Assembly (NCBI RefSeq): GCF_002778315.1
Contig: NZ_NESA01000003.1
Span: forward strand, 62,001 to 126,000
Direction of reading: 5' to 3'
DNA length: 64,000 bases
DNA from: Limnohabitans sp. JirII-31
GTDB lineage: Bacteria; Pseudomonadota; Gammaproteobacteria; Burkholderiales; Burkholderiaceae_C
Notes under the pieces: generated by a model
What the model was told of the DNA's origin: nothing
The model's input: only the letters and a program-made list of their open reading frames with translations
The model's database searches: none
Shown here: positions 18,065 through 27,015 of the stretch, in pieces
Layout of the letters: each line of letters begins with the position of its first letter
Position numbering within the stretch: position 1 is the stretch's first letter
Program-made: the position numbers and the translations under genes

Positions 18065-19039
18065 TTATTCAGCCTTCACACCGGCGGCGGCAATCACTTT
18101 GGCCCACTTGGCAATTTCGTCGTCTAAAAATTTGGCTGCCTGTTCGGGCGTGGTGCCCCCTGGCTCGATGCCCAAGCTTTCAAACCGGGCCTTCATCTCG
18201 GGCGTGTTGATGGCCTTGGCAGTCTCTGCCGACATGCGGTTCACGATCTCGCGTGGCGTTGCTGCCGGGGCGAGAAACAGCACCCACGTGGAGCCTTCTA
18301 TCGCGGGGCCACCAGCCTCGGCAATGGTGGGCACCTCGGTCACACCAGGCACGCGTTTGTTCGAGAACACGGCCAGCGCCTTGATCTTGCCGCTGCGCAC
18401 ATGGGGCATCAACGCGCTCGGGGTGTCGGTCAAGATTTGCAAGCTGCCACCCATCAAGTCATTCAACGCAGGCGCTGTACCTTTGTAGGGCACGTGCACC
18501 ATGTCCGCACCCGAGACTTGCTTGAACAACTCTTGTGTCAAATGCGCCGCTGCTCCAACGCCCGAAGAGCCAAACGACACCTTGCCTGGATTGGCCTTGG
18601 TGTACGCGATCAGTTCTTTCACATCCTTGACCGGCAAATTGTTGTTCACCGTCATCAACAAAGGGGCCACCCCCACCAAGGACACTGGGGCAAAACTCTT
18701 CACCACGTCATAGGGCAAACGCCCAGCGTACAGCGTGGCGTTGGCGGCATGCGCCCCAATCACGGTGAGAAAGGTGTAGCCATCGGGCGCCGCGCGAGCA
18801 GCCAGTTCGGCGCCCAGGATCGAATTGGCACCGGGTTTGTTTTCCACCACGATGTTCCAACCTGTCTGCTCTTGCACTTTTTGCACCACCATGCGCGTGG
18901 CGCTGTCGGTGATGCCCCCAGGCGGGTAAGGAATGATCCATTTGATGGGTTTGCCAGGCCAGGCTTGGGCCCCCGCGAGCAGCGGAAAAACCATCACCAG
19001 CAACCAAGCTGCACGTCTGAAAAAACCGAATGCATGCAT
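18065..19039 (-). CDS. Bug family periplasmic receptor (TctC-like)
   Basis: A 324-residue exported binding protein. The start at ATG 19039 has GGAGACAG upstream and gives the signal peptide MHAFGFFRRAAWLLVMVFPLLAGAQA. The mature part starts WPGKPIKWIIPYPPGG, the standard Bug opening, and continues with GANSILGAELAARAAPDGYTFL, VNNNLPVKDVKELIAY and SFGSSGVGAAAHLTQELF. These proteins bind carboxylates and usually feed TctAB-type transporters, or act as orphan sensors. No tctAB genes are seen here. The downstream SDR gene is its only operon partner. The ligand is unknown. Confidence 0.92.
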   Translation of the reverse strand: MHAFGFFRRAAWLLVMVFPLLAGAQAWPGKPIKWIIPYPPGGITDSATRMVVQKVQEQTGWNIVVENKPGANSILGAELAARAAPDGYTFLTVIGAHAANATLYAGRLPYDVVKSFAPVSLVGVAPLLMTVNNNLPVKDVKELIAYTKANPGKVSFGSSGVGAAAHLTQELFKQVSGADMVHVPYKGTAPALNDLMGGSLQILTDTPSALMPHVRSGKIKALAVFSNKRVPGVTEVPTIAEAGGPAIEGSTWVLFLAPAATPREIVNRMSAETAKAINTPEMKARFESLGIEPGGTTPEQAAKFLDDEIAKWAKVIAAAGVKAE

Positions 19040-19174
19040 ACGCTGTCTCCTGTTGTGATTCAGACCTGCGTGCACAACGGCTCTGAGGTCTAGGGCCCAT
19101 TATGCGAACAGCACACCCCGCCACGGCGTCTGATTGGCGACAGGTTTTACCAGCCTGTTGGGAAATACTTGGTC

Positions 19175-19780
19175 ATGAAAATTTACTTCTCCCCCACCTC
19201 CCCCTACGTGCGCAAATGCATGGTGACAGCCCACGAATTGGGCCTTGCCGACCTGATTGAACTGCTGCCCGCCAGTGCCCATCCGGTCACGCGCGATGCC
19301 AGCATCGTGGCCAACAATCCGCTGGGTAAAGTGCCCACCTTCATCACCGACGATGGCCAGGTGCTCTACGACAGTCGGGTCATTTGTGAATACCTCAATG
19401 CCCTGGGTCATGGGCGCTTATTGCCTGCCGAGGGGCCGGCGCGTTGGGAAGCCTTGACACTGCAATCGCTGGGTGACGGCATCTTGGACGCGGCCTTGCT
19501 GGCGCGCTACGAGAACAATGTGCGCCCCCAAGCCCTGCGTTGGCCCGACTGGGTCGCAGGCAAGATCGACGCCATCCACACCTCACTGGCCCATCTCAAC
19601 CAACACCCTGAACTGTTCGCCAAAGACTTCCACCTCGGCCTGCTCACCATCGGCTGTGCGCTGTGGTACCTGGACCTGCGCTACCCTGAGCTCGCTTGGC
19701 GTGACAACTACCCCGCGTTGGCACAAGCCTCTGCGGCCACCTTGGCACGATCATCCATGGCCCAAAGCTGGTCGCTGTGA
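19175..19780 (+). CDS. Glutathione S-transferase family protein
   Basis: A 201-residue soluble protein. Its N-terminal thioredoxin-like domain starts MKIYFSPTSPYVRKCMVTAHELGL, with the cis-Pro loop NPLGKVPTF and the glutathione-gamma-Glu contact DSRVICEYL. An all-helical C-terminal domain follows. The N-terminal SPTSPYVRK places it with GST enzymes that use a Ser catalytic residue. ATG 19175 is preferred to a TTG two codons upstream. It is divergent from the Bug receptor with a 135-base gap. Substrate unknown. Confidence 0.9.
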   Translation: MKIYFSPTSPYVRKCMVTAHELGLADLIELLPASAHPVTRDASIVANNPLGKVPTFITDDGQVLYDSRVICEYLNALGHGRLLPAEGPARWEALTLQSLGDGILDAALLARYENNVRPQALRWPDWVAGKIDAIHTSLAHLNQHPELFAKDFHLGLLTIGCALWYLDLRYPELAWRDNYPALAQASAATLARSSMAQSWSL

Positions 19781-19783
19781 TGG

Positions 19784-20188
19784 TCACACAGGCACCCGGG
19801 CGCGCAAAGCCTTGGTGCCTGAGGTTTTTTTCTTAGACTCCAAGCGGCGTTGCTTGGAGCCATAGGTGGGCTTGGTTGGTCGGCGTACCTTGGGTGGCAC
19901 AGCCACACTGTTGACCAACTCAATCAAACGCGCCAAGGCTTCCACGCGGTTCATGTCTTGGCTGCGATGTTCCTGTGCTTTGATGACGACCACACCGTCA
20001 CGTGTGATGCGGCTGTCACGCAAAGCCAGCAAGCGCGCTTTCACGCCGTCGGGCAAGGACGAGGCACCAATGTCAAAGCGCAGATGAATGGCACTCGACA
20101 CCTTGTTGACGTTTTGACCGCCTGCCCCCTGGGCGCGCACAGCCGTGAGCTCAACCTCGGACTCTTCAATCGTTAAGCGGCGTGTCAT
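19784..20188 (-). CDS. arfB: Alternative ribosome-rescue factor ArfB (peptidyl-tRNA hydrolase)
   Basis: Releases stalled peptides from non-stop ribosomes independently of tmRNA. The 134-residue protein carries the catalytic GGQ motif in AGGQNVNKVSSAIHLRFD near residue 23. The C-terminal tail is rich in Lys and Arg (PTYGSKQRRLESKKK), which inserts into the empty mRNA channel. Length fits ArfB/YaeJ rather than full release factors. It lies between the convergent GST gene (3-base gap) and the AEC transporter gene on its own strand. Confidence 0.95.
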   Translation of the reverse strand: MTRRLTIEESEVELTAVRAQGAGGQNVNKVSSAIHLRFDIGASSLPDGVKARLLALRDSRITRDGVVVIKAQEHRSQDMNRVEALARLIELVNSVAVPPKVRRPTKPTYGSKQRRLESKKKTSGTKALRARVPV

Positions 20189-20206
20189 GCAAAACCTGTG
20201 ACATCT

Positions 20207-21166
20207 TCAGCCAGCACCCAAATACCAACCCGGCACCTGACTCATGCCCCACAGCAAAGCGCTGATGGTGAAGAACGAGGCCACTGTCGTCACCAACAAA
20301 GCGGCTGCGCAAAAGCTCTCTTTGCCATGGCGTTGCGCCAAGATGGGAAAAATGCCCATCATCGGCATGCTGGCTAGCAGCACCCCCGAGATTTGCAAGG
20401 TGGTATCCATCGGTCCGACCACCCACAACATGAGCCCCACCAACAAAGGGTGCAACAACAACTTGGAAGCTGCGATCCAGCTCACCGCCTTCATCTGCCC
20501 TTGGACCTGCATGCCCACCAACGAACCGCCGTTGACAAACAAGGCAATGCCTGCACACGCCACCGCAAACAAATTGACGGTCTTGAAGATCACGGCTGGC
20601 AAGTGCCAATCCATCATTGAAAACACAAAGCCTCCCACGATGGCCCACAGCATGGGGATTTTCAGCAAGCGCTTGAAACTCTCCAGCACTGTGTGCTGCC
20701 ATGACGCGTGCTCAGACTCCCCGCTGTCGGCCAAGGCAAGCCCCAAGGGAATGATGACCAAGTTCTCGATTAACACCGTCAGGGCCATGCCCACGCCCGC
20801 CACCGGCCCCAAAATCTGCAACAAGATCGGGTAGCCCACATAGCCGCTGTTGGAACAACTCACGCCCATGCCCACCAGGGCACTCATCGTCAGGTCTTGG
20901 CGACGGCCATAGCGCCACGTGGCAAACCCGATGGCATAAGCCAGCAACGAACCCACGGTGTAGGCCAGCAAATAACTGGGGTGCAACACGTCTTGAAAGT
21001 CGCGCTGCGACAAGGCGTTGAACAGCATGGCTGGCAAGGCAAAGTTCAGCACAAAGCGACCAAACACATGCATGTCGGGTTTGCTGAAAAAGCCGCTGCG
21101 GGTAGCCACGTAACCGGTGCCAATGGAGAGATAAATCGGGGCCGTGATGGTCAAAATGTTCAGCAT
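20207..21166 (-). CDS. AEC family transporter (auxin efflux carrier type)
   Basis: A membrane protein of 319 residues from ATG 21166, with about ten spans. The start region reads MLNILTITAPIYLSIGTGYVATR. It shows typical AEC features: two helical halves, FVLNFALPAMLFNAL near the start, and SCSNSGYVGYPILLQILGP with the paired Gly/Pro. The family exports or imports organic acids or auxin-like molecules. An in-frame start ten codons upstream lacks support. The amidohydrolase gene upstream on the same strand ends 40 bases before the start, so this could be the last gene of a hydroxycinnamate-related transcript, but that link is only positional. Confidence 0.9.
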   Translation of the reverse strand: MLNILTITAPIYLSIGTGYVATRSGFFSKPDMHVFGRFVLNFALPAMLFNALSQRDFQDVLHPSYLLAYTVGSLLAYAIGFATWRYGRRQDLTMSALVGMGVSCSNSGYVGYPILLQILGPVAGVGMALTVLIENLVIIPLGLALADSGESEHASWQHTVLESFKRLLKIPMLWAIVGGFVFSMMDWHLPAVIFKTVNLFAVACAGIALFVNGGSLVGMQVQGQMKAVSWIAASKLLLHPLLVGLMLWVVGPMDTTLQISGVLLASMPMMGIFPILAQRHGKESFCAAALLVTTVASFFTISALLWGMSQVPGWYLGAG

Positions 21167-21206
21167 GCCCCAATTGTGCTGGATCAGCCCCAGCAACTCG
21201 TGCGCA

Positions 21207-22079
21207 TCAAGCGGCTTTGTCCAGGCCCAACAGACGCACCGCGTTGTCTTTCAAGATGCCAGGCATCACCTCGGGCTTGAAACCGGCCACTTCAAAGTCT
21301 TTCATCCAGCGCTCGGGTGTGATCAACGGGTAATCGCTGCCGAACAACACACGGTCCTTGAGCAAGGTGTTGGCGTACTGCACCAGTTGCTTTGGAAAGT
21401 ACTTGGGGCTCCAGCCCGACAAATCGATCCACACATTGGGCTTGTGGGTGGCCACGCTCAGTGCCTCGTCTTGCCACGGAAAGCTCGGGTGGGCCATGAC
21501 GATTTGCATGTCGGGCCAATCGATGGCCACATCGTCCAAGTGCATCGGGTTGCTGTAGGCCAAGCGCAAGCCCCCACCGCAGCGCATGCCACTGCCAATG
21601 CCACTGTGGCCGGTGTGAAAAATTGCCGGTAGCTTGTAGTGGTTGATCACCTCGTAAATCGGCCATGCCATCTTGTCGTAGGGGTGGTAGCCCTGCACCG
21701 TGGGGTGGAACTTGAAGCCCTTGATGCCGTCCTCCTGGATCAAGCGCTCCGCTTCACGTGCGCCCATCTTGCCCTTGTGCGGGTCGATGCTGGCAAATGC
21801 AATCATCATGTCGCTGTTGGCCTTGGCGGCGTCGGCAATCTCTTCGTTCGGGATGCGGCGACGCCCCAGTTGCGACTCGCTGTCGACCGTGAACATCACC
21901 AAGCCGATCTTCTTTTCACGGTAGTAGGCCACCGTCTCATCAATGGTGGGACGGCGGTTGCTGCCAAAGAACTTGTCGGCAGCGCGGTCGTACTCCTCGC
22001 CATAGTTGTCAAACGGGTTGCGACAGCTCACCTCGGCATGGGTGTGGATGTCAATGGCGATGAGGTTTTTGTAGTCCAT
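21207..22079 (-). CDS. Amidohydrolase family protein, candidate phenyl-beta-ketoacyl-CoA hydrolase
   Basis: A 290-residue TIM-barrel metal hydrolase: MDYKNLIAIDIHTHAEV has the metal-binding HTH motif, FKFHPTVQGYHP and IFHTGHSG supply more ligands, and FGSDYPLITPERW is the C-terminal Asp motif of amidohydrolase-2 enzymes. The ATG at 22079 has AGGAG about 10 bases upstream. It is divergent from the enoyl-CoA hydratase, feruloyl-CoA synthase and SDR genes. In Agrobacterium fabrum a comparable gene set carries out beta-oxidative deacetylation of hydroxycinnamoyl-CoA, and the last step there needs a hydrolase acting on the beta-keto thioester. Assigning that step to this protein is inference from context. 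Confidence 0.8.
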   Translation of the reverse strand: MDYKNLIAIDIHTHAEVSCRNPFDNYGEEYDRAADKFFGSNRRPTIDETVAYYREKKIGLVMFTVDSESQLGRRRIPNEEIADAAKANSDMMIAFASIDPHKGKMGAREAERLIQEDGIKGFKFHPTVQGYHPYDKMAWPIYEVINHYKLPAIFHTGHSGIGSGMRCGGGLRLAYSNPMHLDDVAIDWPDMQIVMAHPSFPWQDEALSVATHKPNVWIDLSGWSPKYFPKQLVQYANTLLKDRVLFGSDYPLITPERWMKDFEVAGFKPEVMPGILKDNAVRLLGLDKAA

Positions 22080-22139
22080 GCGAGGCAATCTCCTGTGAAA
22101 GTTAAGCGGTGATGGACTAGGGTAAGTCCGGATTATTTA

Positions 22140-22154
22140 GTTATTTTTCATAAC
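22140..22154. promoter_or_regulatory. Inverted repeat in the divergent catabolic promoter, candidate MarR operator
   Basis: GTTAT and ATAAC (22140-22144 and 22150-22154) form a 5-bp inverted repeat with a 5-base T-rich spacer, in an A+T-rich patch (about 22130-22170) between the divergent amidohydrolase and hydratase genes. MarR proteins bind short AT-rich palindromes, and a MarR gene closes this cluster at 32317. Only the sequence symmetry and position are seen; binding is inferred. Confidence 0.35.
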
Positions 22155-22218
22155 CATAATTCAAACGCAGCTGAAATGCAACCCAACAAACCCGCCCCTG
22201 TCACGAAAGTCTTTCACC

Positions 22219-22998
22219 ATGAACCTGAGCACGCCAGACATCCATTTCGAGATGCGCGACAACATCGCCGTGATCCGTCTCACGCGCCCCACCAAGCGCA
22301 ATGCCCTGAGCGACAGCCTGGTGGCGTCGATCCGCAAAATCTTCGAAAACCTGCCCGAGCACGCGGGTGCCGCCGTGATCGACGGCGATGGCGAACACTT
22401 CTGCGCAGGGCTGGACTTGAGCGAAATCAAAGAACGTGACGCCGGGCAAGGCATGCACCACTCACGCTCGTGGCACGTGGCGCTGGAGCGCCTGCAATAC
22501 GGCCCGGTGCCCGTGGTGGCTGCTTTGCACGGTGCCGTGGTGGGCGGCGGCTTGGAGCTGGCCAGTGCCTGCCACATCCGGGTGGCTGATGAGTCCACCT
22601 TCTATGCCCTGCCCGAAGGCTCGCGCGGTATTTTTGTGGGTGGCGGTGGCTCGGTGCGCATCCCGCGCCTGATTGGCGTGGCCCGCATGACCGACATGAT
22701 GATGACGGGCCGTGTCTACAACGCCGTCGATGGTGAGCGCATTGGCCTCGCCCAATACCTGGTGCCCACCGGCAACGCGTTTGACAAAGCGTTGGAGTTG
22801 GCCCAGCGCATTGCCACCAACGCCCCGTTGACCAACTACGCCCTGATGCACGCCCTGCCCCGCATTGCCGAGCAGCCGGCCGACCAAGGCTTTTTGACCG
22901 AGGCCCTGATGGCCTCCATCGCCCAGTCCGCCCCTGAAGCCAAGCAACGTGTGCGCGACTTCCTGGAAGGCCGCGCGGGCAAGGTGCAAAAAAGCTAA
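22219..22998 (+). CDS. Crotonase-fold enoyl-CoA hydratase, likely hydroxycinnamoyl-CoA hydratase
   Basis: A 259-residue crotonase. The oxyanion-hole segments are FCAGLDLSEI and HGAVVGGGLELASACHIRVAD. Both glutamates equivalent to the hydratase pair are present, in GGGLEL and in YALPEGSRGIF. That fits plain hydration of an enoyl-CoA better than the single-Glu hydratase/lyase that makes vanillin from feruloyl-CoA. It is first in the plus-strand cluster, 77 bases before the feruloyl-CoA synthase gene. The likely substrate is feruloyl- or coumaroyl-CoA from that enzyme, giving a beta-hydroxy thioester for the SDR downstream. Substrate is inferred from context. Confidence 0.88.
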   Translation: MNLSTPDIHFEMRDNIAVIRLTRPTKRNALSDSLVASIRKIFENLPEHAGAAVIDGDGEHFCAGLDLSEIKERDAGQGMHHSRSWHVALERLQYGPVPVVAALHGAVVGGGLELASACHIRVADESTFYALPEGSRGIFVGGGGSVRIPRLIGVARMTDMMMTGRVYNAVDGERIGLAQYLVPTGNAFDKALELAQRIATNAPLTNYALMHALPRIAEQPADQGFLTEALMASIAQSAPEAKQRVRDFLEGRAGKVQKS

Positions 22999-23075
22999 GG
23001 CCCTGCACAAGAACGGCGCATAAGAACGGCGCGGCCTCAAGCAGCCCGCCCCCGGCACACACACTGGAGACACCG

Positions 23076-24935
23076 ATGACAACAAAGTTTCGCGAGATGA
23101 AGTTTGGGGTGACGCGCGTCCAGATGCGCGAAGGCACAGCAGGCACGCGCTACATGCGGGCCGACCAAGACTTGACGCCTTACGCCATGCGGATGACCGA
23201 CCGCTTGGTGCATTGGGCCGAGCACGCACCCGAACGCACCCTGTTTGCCCGCCGCCACAAAAATGCCGACGGCAGCACGGGCGACTGGCAGCACATCAGC
23301 TTTGCCCAAGCCCTGACCAGCGCCCGCCGCATTGCGCAAAGCCTGATCAACCGTGGGCTCAACGCGGAACGTCCGGTGGTCATCTTGTCGGAGAACGATT
23401 TACAGCACGCCCTGTTGGCGCTGGGCTGCATGTTGGCCGGTGTGCCGTATTGCCCGGCCTCGCCGGCTTACTCCACCATCAGCCAAGACTACGACAAGCT
23501 GCGCCACATCCTCACCACCCTCACGCCGGGCTTGGTGTTTGCATCAGACGCCAAGCGTTATGGCAAAGCCATCCAAACCGCCGTGGCAGCTGACGTGGAA
23601 GTGGTGCTGCACCAAGGCAGCTTGGACGGTCGCGCCAGCACCGCTTTTGCCGATTTGCTCAACACACCCGACACCCCTGCGGTGGACGCGGCCATGCAGG
23701 CCACCGGGCCCGACACCATCGTCAAGTTCTTGTTCACCTCGGGCTCCACCAAGCTGCCCAAAGCGGTCATCAACACACAGCGCATGTGGTGCGCCAACCA
23801 ACAGCAAATGGGCCAATCCATGCCGGTGCTCGCGGCCTCGCCCCCGGTGCTGGTGGACTGGCTGCCGTGGAACCACACCTTTGGTGGCAACCACAACTTT
23901 GGCATGGTGATCTACAACGGCGGCACGCTCTACATCGACGACGGCAAGCCCACCCCGGCCCTGATGGCCGAGACCTTGCGCAACCTGCGCGAGATCGCGC
24001 CCACGGTCTACTTCAACGTGCCCACCGGCTTCGAGGCCATTGCCAACGCCATGAAAACCGACGACGCCTTGCGCAAAAACCTGCTGTCGCGCGTGCAGAT
24101 GTTTTTCTACGCCGGTGCGGCGCTGGCGCAACCCATCTGGGACAGCCTGTTCGAGAGCCAGGAGCGTGAAATTGGCGAACGCATTGTGATGAGCACGGGC
24201 CTCGGCATGACCGAGTCCGGCCCCTTTGCCATCTTTGTCACCAGCCCGCGCGTCAAGTCGGGCGACTTGGGGGTTCCCACCCCGGGCCTGGAACTCAAGC
24301 TCGTGCCCAACAGCGACAAGGTGGAGGTGCGCTACAAAGGCCCCAACATCACGCCCGGCTACTGGCGCGCGCCTGAAGAAACCCGCGAACACTTTGACGA
24401 AGAAGGCTTCTTTTGCACCGGCGACGCCGTCACCTGGATCGACCCCAGCGACGTGCATCAAGGTCTGCGCTTTGACGGCCGCATCGCCGAAGACTTCAAG
24501 CTCTCGACAGGTACCTTTGTCAGCGTGGGCCCCTTGCGGGGCAAGATCATTGCGGCAGGTGCGCCTTACATCCAAGACGTGGTCATCACCGGGCTCAACC
24601 GCCGCGAAGTCGGTGCCATGATTTTCCCAACCGCGGCGGTGCGTACATTGAGTGGCCTGGACGCACACGCCTCGTTGGCCGAGGTGCTGGCCAGCGTCCC
24701 GGTGCTGGCGCATTTTCAAACCGTGCTCAACGAACTGTCCAGCCATGCCACCGGCAGCGCCTCGCGCGTGGCCCGTGCCGTGTTGCTGAGTGAGCCGCCG
24801 TCCATCGACAAAGGCGAAGTCACCGACAAAGGCTCCATCAACCAACGCGCCGTGCTCAAACACCGCGACGCCTTGGTGCAAGCCCTGCACGACGGCACGG
24901 CCCCACACACCTTGTTGCCCCAAGCGCAGGCCTGA
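23076..24935 (+). CDS. fcs: Feruloyl-CoA synthase (AMP-forming)
   Basis: Activates ferulate, 4-coumarate or similar aromatic propenoates with ATP and CoA. The 619-residue ANL-superfamily enzyme has the P-loop FLFTSGSTKLPKAV, MSTGLGMTESGPFA (A5 motif), YWRAPEETREHF, CTGDAVTWID (A7) and the Lys-containing C-terminal SIDKGEVTDKGSINQRA. The N-terminal block (MKFGVTRVQMREGTAGTRYM) and the overall length match the feruloyl-CoA synthase subgroup more than fatty-acid or acetate CoA ligases. It stands between the hydratase and SDR genes. It is cytoplasmic. Aromatic specificity is a family call and has not been checked by alignment. Confidence 0.9.
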   Translation: MTTKFREMKFGVTRVQMREGTAGTRYMRADQDLTPYAMRMTDRLVHWAEHAPERTLFARRHKNADGSTGDWQHISFAQALTSARRIAQSLINRGLNAERPVVILSENDLQHALLALGCMLAGVPYCPASPAYSTISQDYDKLRHILTTLTPGLVFASDAKRYGKAIQTAVAADVEVVLHQGSLDGRASTAFADLLNTPDTPAVDAAMQATGPDTIVKFLFTSGSTKLPKAVINTQRMWCANQQQMGQSMPVLAASPPVLVDWLPWNHTFGGNHNFGMVIYNGGTLYIDDGKPTPALMAETLRNLREIAPTVYFNVPTGFEAIANAMKTDDALRKNLLSRVQMFFYAGAALAQPIWDSLFESQEREIGERIVMSTGLGMTESGPFAIFVTSPRVKSGDLGVPTPGLELKLVPNSDKVEVRYKGPNITPGYWRAPEETREHFDEEGFFCTGDAVTWIDPSDVHQGLRFDGRIAEDFKLSTGTFVSVGPLRGKIIAAGAPYIQDVVITGLNRREVGAMIFPTAAVRTLSGLDAHASLAEVLASVPVLAHFQTVLNELSSHATGSASRVARAVLLSEPPSIDKGEVTDKGSINQRAVLKHRDALVQALHDGTAPHTLLPQAQA

Positions 24936-24977
24936 GCGCTGGCACATCACACGCACTCAACGCACAGAAAGACCCCC

Positions 24978-25763
24978 ATGCACATTCAAGGACAAACCGC
25001 CCTCGTCACCGGTGCCGCCTCAGGCCTGGGTGAAGCCACCGCCCGAGAGTTGGCCCGCCTGGGCGCCAAGGTGGCCGTGCTCGACGTCAACGCCGCGTTG
25101 GCGCAGCAAGTGGCCGAGCAACTCAACGCCCAGCATGGCGCGGGCACCGCCATCGCCTGCCATTGCGACATCACCCAAACCGAGAGCGTGCAAGCCGCAC
25201 TCGACGCCGCCACGGCGGCCCTCGGGGCCGCCCGCATCTTGATGAACATCGCCGGCATCGGCACCGCCAAACGCGTGGTGGGCAAAGACGGCAACGCCGC
25301 CCCGCTGGAAGACTTTGCCCGCGTGGTCAACGTCAACCTGATTGGCGCTTACAACATCAGCCGCTTGTTTGCCGCCGCCTGCGCCAAGCTCTCGCCCGGT
25401 GAAGATGGTGAACGTGGCGTGATGATGTTCACCGCCTCGGTGGCCGCCTTCGACGGCCAAGTCGGTCAACAGGCCTACAGCGCCAGCAAAGGGGGGTTGG
25501 TGAGCATGACCTTGCCCATGGCACGCGACCTGGCACAACACGGCATCCGCGTGTGCACCGTGGCCCCGGGCTTGTTTGCCACACCGCTGATGAAGACCTT
25601 GCCCGAGGCTGTGCAGCAATCGCTGGCGGCCTCCATTCCCTTTCCATCCCGCTTGGGTAAACCCGAAGAGTTTGCCCAACTCGCGTGCCATATCGTGACC
25701 AACGGCCACCTCAACGGCGAAGTGATTCGCTTGGACGGCGCTTTGCGCATGTCACCGCGTTAA
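24978..25763 (+). CDS. SDR dehydrogenase, likely beta-hydroxyacyl-CoA dehydrogenase
   Basis: A 261-residue short-chain dehydrogenase with TGAASGLGEATARELA (cofactor), NIAGIGTAKRVVG (NAG-like), MFTASVAAFDGQVGQ (catalytic Ser) and AYSASKGGLVSMTLPMARDLA (YxxxK). The pattern GQVGQxAYSASKGG and the PGLFATPLMKTLPE segment are typical of type II 3-hydroxyacyl-CoA dehydrogenases (HSD10-like). With the hydratase and CoA ligase it would complete hydration and oxidation of the side chain to a beta-keto thioester. It is 42 bases after fcs and 37 before the ABC receptor gene. Confidence 0.88.
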   Translation: MHIQGQTALVTGAASGLGEATARELARLGAKVAVLDVNAALAQQVAEQLNAQHGAGTAIACHCDITQTESVQAALDAATAALGAARILMNIAGIGTAKRVVGKDGNAAPLEDFARVVNVNLIGAYNISRLFAAACAKLSPGEDGERGVMMFTASVAAFDGQVGQQAYSASKGGLVSMTLPMARDLAQHGIRVCTVAPGLFATPLMKTLPEAVQQSLAASIPFPSRLGKPEEFAQLACHIVTNGHLNGEVIRLDGALRMSPR

Positions 25764-25800
25764 TTTTTCACCTGCAATTTCATCCCACTAGGAGACAACC

Positions 25801-26934
25801 ATGAAACTCAAAACCAGCCTCATCACCACCGCCATTGCCACGCTCATCAGCACGGCGGCATTGGCCGACATCAACATCGGCGTCAGCCTGTCGCTGACCG
25901 GCCCTGGCTCGGGTCTGGGCATTCCAATGCAAAACCAATTCAAGCTGTTCCCCAAAACCATTGCGGGTGAAAAAGTCAACCTCATCGTGCTCGATGACGC
26001 CACCGACCCCGGCAAAGGCGCGGCCAATGCCCGTCGCTTTGTGACCGAAGACAAGGTGGACCTCATCATCGGCTCGTGCATCACCGCCGTGGCCGCTGCC
26101 ATGACCGACATCGCCAGCGAAGCAGGCACCGTGCAAATGGCTGGCTCGCCCGTGGGTGTGCCCGCAGGCAAAGACAAGTGGCTGTTCCGCTTGCCCCAGT
26201 CCAACACCGTGATGGGCCACGCCGTGGTCGAGCACATGAAAAAGCAAGGCGTCAAGACCATCGGTTTCTTGGGCTACACCGACGCTTATGGCGAACAGTG
26301 GCTCAAAGAAATCACCCCCCAGCTCGACAAAGCCGGCATCAAAATCGTCGCCACCGAGCGCTTTGCCCGCACCGACACCAGCGTGACCCCACAAGCCTTG
26401 AAGATCAACGCCGCCAACCCCGATGCCGTGCTGGTGGTGGCCTCTGGCAGCGGTGCCGCCATGCCCCAAATGGGTTTGGCTGAGCGTGGCTACAAAGGCA
26501 AGATTTACCAAACCCACGCCGCAGCCACCCAAGACCTGATGCGCGTCGGTGGCAAAACCGTGGAAGGCACGTTTGTGGTGTCAGGCCCCGCCGTGATCGC
26601 CGAGCAATTGCCTGAGAGCCACCCCTCCAAAAAGGTGTCCATCGCCTTCGTGCAGCAGTACGAAAAAGCCATGGGCCCCAACACCCGCAACCAGTTTGCC
26701 GGTCACTCGTATGACGCCCAAATCGCGCTGGAAAAAGCAGTGCCCCTGGCGCTGAAAAAAGCCAAGCCCGGCACGCCTGAGTTCCGCGCCGCTTTGCGTG
26801 ACAGCCTGGAGACCATGGGTCGCACCATCTTTGCCCACGGCGTGATGAACTGGACACCCGCTGACCACTGGGGCTACACCATGGAAACCGGTGTGATGCT
26901 CAAGGTCGTGGACGGCCAATTCAAGGTCGAATAA
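25801..26934 (+). CDS. ABC transporter substrate-binding protein (LivK family) for the catabolic cluster
   Basis: A 377-residue exported receptor. The signal peptide is MKLKTSLITTAIATLISTAALA, and the mature part starts DINIGVSLSLTGPGSGLGIPM. Family features include LIIGSCITAVAAAMTDIASEAGTVQMAGSP and the hinge region with VKTIGFLGYTDAYGEQW. Aromatic-acid receptors of this family are often linked to permeases LivH/LivM and ATPases LivG/LivF, all of which follow here. Position within a feruloyl-CoA cluster suggests hydroxycinnamates or related aromatics as ligand. That is inference; branched-chain amino acids are not excluded. Confidence 0.92.
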   Translation: MKLKTSLITTAIATLISTAALADINIGVSLSLTGPGSGLGIPMQNQFKLFPKTIAGEKVNLIVLDDATDPGKGAANARRFVTEDKVDLIIGSCITAVAAAMTDIASEAGTVQMAGSPVGVPAGKDKWLFRLPQSNTVMGHAVVEHMKKQGVKTIGFLGYTDAYGEQWLKEITPQLDKAGIKIVATERFARTDTSVTPQALKINAANPDAVLVVASGSGAAMPQMGLAERGYKGKIYQTHAAATQDLMRVGGKTVEGTFVVSGPAVIAEQLPESHPSKKVSIAFVQQYEKAMGPNTRNQFAGHSYDAQIALEKAVPLALKKAKPGTPEFRAALRDSLETMGRTIFAHGVMNWTPADHWGYTMETGVMLKVVDGQFKVE

Positions 26935-27015
26935 GTCCGCCCCTGTGGCGCAGTGCCTCTTCACCAAGCGCTGCGCCACCCTGTTTCGTTTCTGATTGCA
27001 CTGAGGCCTTTGCCC

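Noticed and set aside
23544..24956. A 470-codon minus-strand open frame
   Set aside because: Antisense to feruloyl-CoA synthase, with no recognisable domain.
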